A stretch of DNA of 64,000 bases. Source: CAZTUH01 sp964616175. Lineage in GTDB: Bacteria > Pseudomonadota > Gammaproteobacteria > Burkholderiales > Burkholderiaceae_B. The stretch covers positions 50,858 through 114,857 of the forward strand of contig CAZTUH010000007.1 in assembly GCA_964616175.1 (NCBI GenBank), in the 5' to 3' direction. The notes under the pieces are model-generated. The model was not told where the DNA came from. It worked only from the letters and a program-made list of their open reading frames with translations, and made no database searches. This document shows, in pieces, positions 63,154 to 64,000 of the stretch (the stretch's first letter is position 1; every line of letters starts with the position of its first letter). The translations under genes were made by a program, and so were the position numbers.

Positions 63154-64000
63154 ATGAGAAGAAAAACTGTTTTCCTTGAAAGGCAATCATACATACTGAA
63201 ACATATGAAAAATCAAGGGGGAGGAGTAGCATTTTTTTTCTCTGCTCCAAAAGTTCCAAGAAACAGAGATATATATTATCCATATCGTCAGGATAGTGAT
63301 TTTTATTACTTGACAGGTCTTTCCGAACCTGATTCCTGTCTAATTCTAATATCTGGTACTAATAAGGAAAAATCCATATTATTTTGTCGATCTAACAAGA
63401 ATGAAAGTAAGATTTGGGAAAATACTCTTTATGGTCCTAAAAAAATTGCTAAGTTATTTGGATTTGATCAAATTTATCCAATTGAAAGAATCAACAAGTT
63501 AGCTCCAGAGATAATTTCTGGACATGAGTCTCTTTATATAAGATTAGCATATAAAAATGATTGGAAAAACTTAGAAAAACTTAAGGATTGGTTCTTTTCA
63601 ATCGAGGAAAAAACACATAGGAAAATTATTCCTTCAAAAATATTTGACCTTAGTTTATTCACATCTGAAATGCGACTTATAAAAGATGTTACTGAAATCG
63701 AGGATTTAAGGAAATCTGCACAAATATCAGCTTTTTCACACAGAGAAATTATGAAATTTAGCAAAATTGGAATGCATGAATATGAAATTGAAACTGAACT
63801 AATGTATTTTTTCCGAAAAATGGGAGCTTTATCTTTTGCTTATGAAAGCATTGTTGCTGCTGGAAAAAATGCATGTATCATTCATCATTCTCCAGGAAAT
63901 TCGATTCTAAAAGATGGTGATTTGTTGCTAATTGATGCTGGATGCGAGTTAAATAATTATGCTTCTGATATTACCAGGACATTTCCTATCAACGGGAAAT
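63154..64000 (+). CDS. pepP: Xaa-Pro aminopeptidase (partial)
   Basis: Metallopeptidase that removes an N-terminal residue next to proline. The visible 282 residues contain the N-terminal AMP-N domain (FFFSAPKVPRNRDIYYPYRQ, DSDFYYLTGLSEPDSC) and the start of the pita-bread catalytic domain: HHSPGNSILKDGDLLLIDAGCELNNYASDITRTF provides the first two Asp metal ligands. The gene runs off the right edge, so the C-terminal His and Glu ligands are not seen. ATG 63154 has no strong ribosome site. Confidence 0.93.
   Translation, partial: MRRKTVFLERQSYILKHMKNQGGGVAFFFSAPKVPRNRDIYYPYRQDSDFYYLTGLSEPDSCLILISGTNKEKSILFCRSNKNESKIWENTLYGPKKIAKLFGFDQIYPIERINKLAPEIISGHESLYIRLAYKNDWKNLEKLKDWFFSIEEKTHRKIIPSKIFDLSLFTSEMRLIKDVTEIEDLRKSAQISAFSHREIMKFSKIGMHEYEIETELMYFFRKMGALSFAYESIVAAGKNACIIHHSPGNSILKDGDLLLIDAGCELNNYASDITRTFPINGK

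Noticed and set aside
62993..63283. 96-codon minus-strand frame, hydrophobic
   Set aside because: It overlaps the N-terminal part of pepP on the other strand and shows no family feature; hydrophobic frames are expected by chance in AT-rich DNA. It could hide the lost membrane half of MgtC, but no MgtC motif is present.

Overview
The window is a gene-dense, AT-rich stretch (roughly one third G+C by eye) of a betaproteobacterial chromosome of the order Burkholderiales, most likely Alcaligenaceae-like. Three things point there. Gene order follows the Burkholderiales plan (gyrA-serC-pheA-tyrA-aroA-cmk-rpsA; ilvI-ilvH-ilvC-pssA-rpsO-pnp; ftsK-lolA-serS; bamE-dapB; NUDIX-pyrD). The tmRNA encodes the tag ANDERFALAA, which I recall as a Bordetella-type tag. 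Many neighbours expected in free-living relatives are missing exactly at conserved junctions (hisC, ihfB/lapAB, aat/ate, hrcA, recN/fur, ntrBC). This is the pattern of a reduced, host-associated genome. Trypanosomatid symbionts (Kinetoplastibacterium) or another Alcaligenaceae symbiont are possibilities that I cannot settle from 64 kb. No insertion sequence, prophage, CRISPR array or toxin-antitoxin pair is visible.

Layout. 1-12.3 kb (minus strand): ADP-heptose/LPS genes hldD (cut by the window edge) and hldA, then rpsA, cmk and the aromatic and serine genes aroA, tyrA, pheA, serC, then gyrA. 12.4-18.1 kb: ubiG, tmRNA, a tiny secreted peptide, the CstA/YbdD carbon-starvation transporter, and psd. 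18.1-24.1 kb (minus): a complete branched-chain amino-acid ABC importer (livF, livG, livM, livH and a binding protein) with proC inside it. 24.3-34.2 kb: recG, ridA, fpr, a ferric-iron ABC importer (fbpABC), hemW, glnA. 34.3-43.4 kb: speG, xthA, tRNA-Ala, pnp, rpsO, pssA, ilvC, ilvH, ilvI. 44-53.8 kb: tRNA-Ser, serS, lolA, a short ftsK, dnaJ, dnaK, grpE, hemH. 54.1-64 kb: nadK, bamE, dapB, murB, tRNA-Gly, tRNA-Cys, a NUDIX hydrolase, pyrD, a thioredoxin-like gene, a CHCC zinc-finger protein, galU, a CtaG-like protein, an orphan MgtC-type C-terminal domain, and the start of pepP.

The genes describe a cell that still makes chorismate-derived precursors, branched-chain keto acids, glutamine, serine, proline, lysine precursors, phospholipid, peptidoglycan and heptose-containing LPS. 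It also imports branched-chain amino acids, iron(III) and probably pyruvate or peptides. Regulation has been stripped (no hrcA, fur or ntrBC at their usual places), while heat-shock promoters resembling sigma-32 sites remain upstream of dnaK and grpE.

The most unusual signal is not a gene. The window holds many long, perfect inverted repeats with unrelated arm sequences, about half of them inside conserved coding genes (a 30-bp palindrome in ilvI, 17-bp arms in hemW, 16-bp arms in livM, 13-bp arms in fbpC, and others). This is far more than chance predicts and looks like a mutational footprint of template switching. I do not see an undescribed multi-gene system; most of the window is core metabolism.
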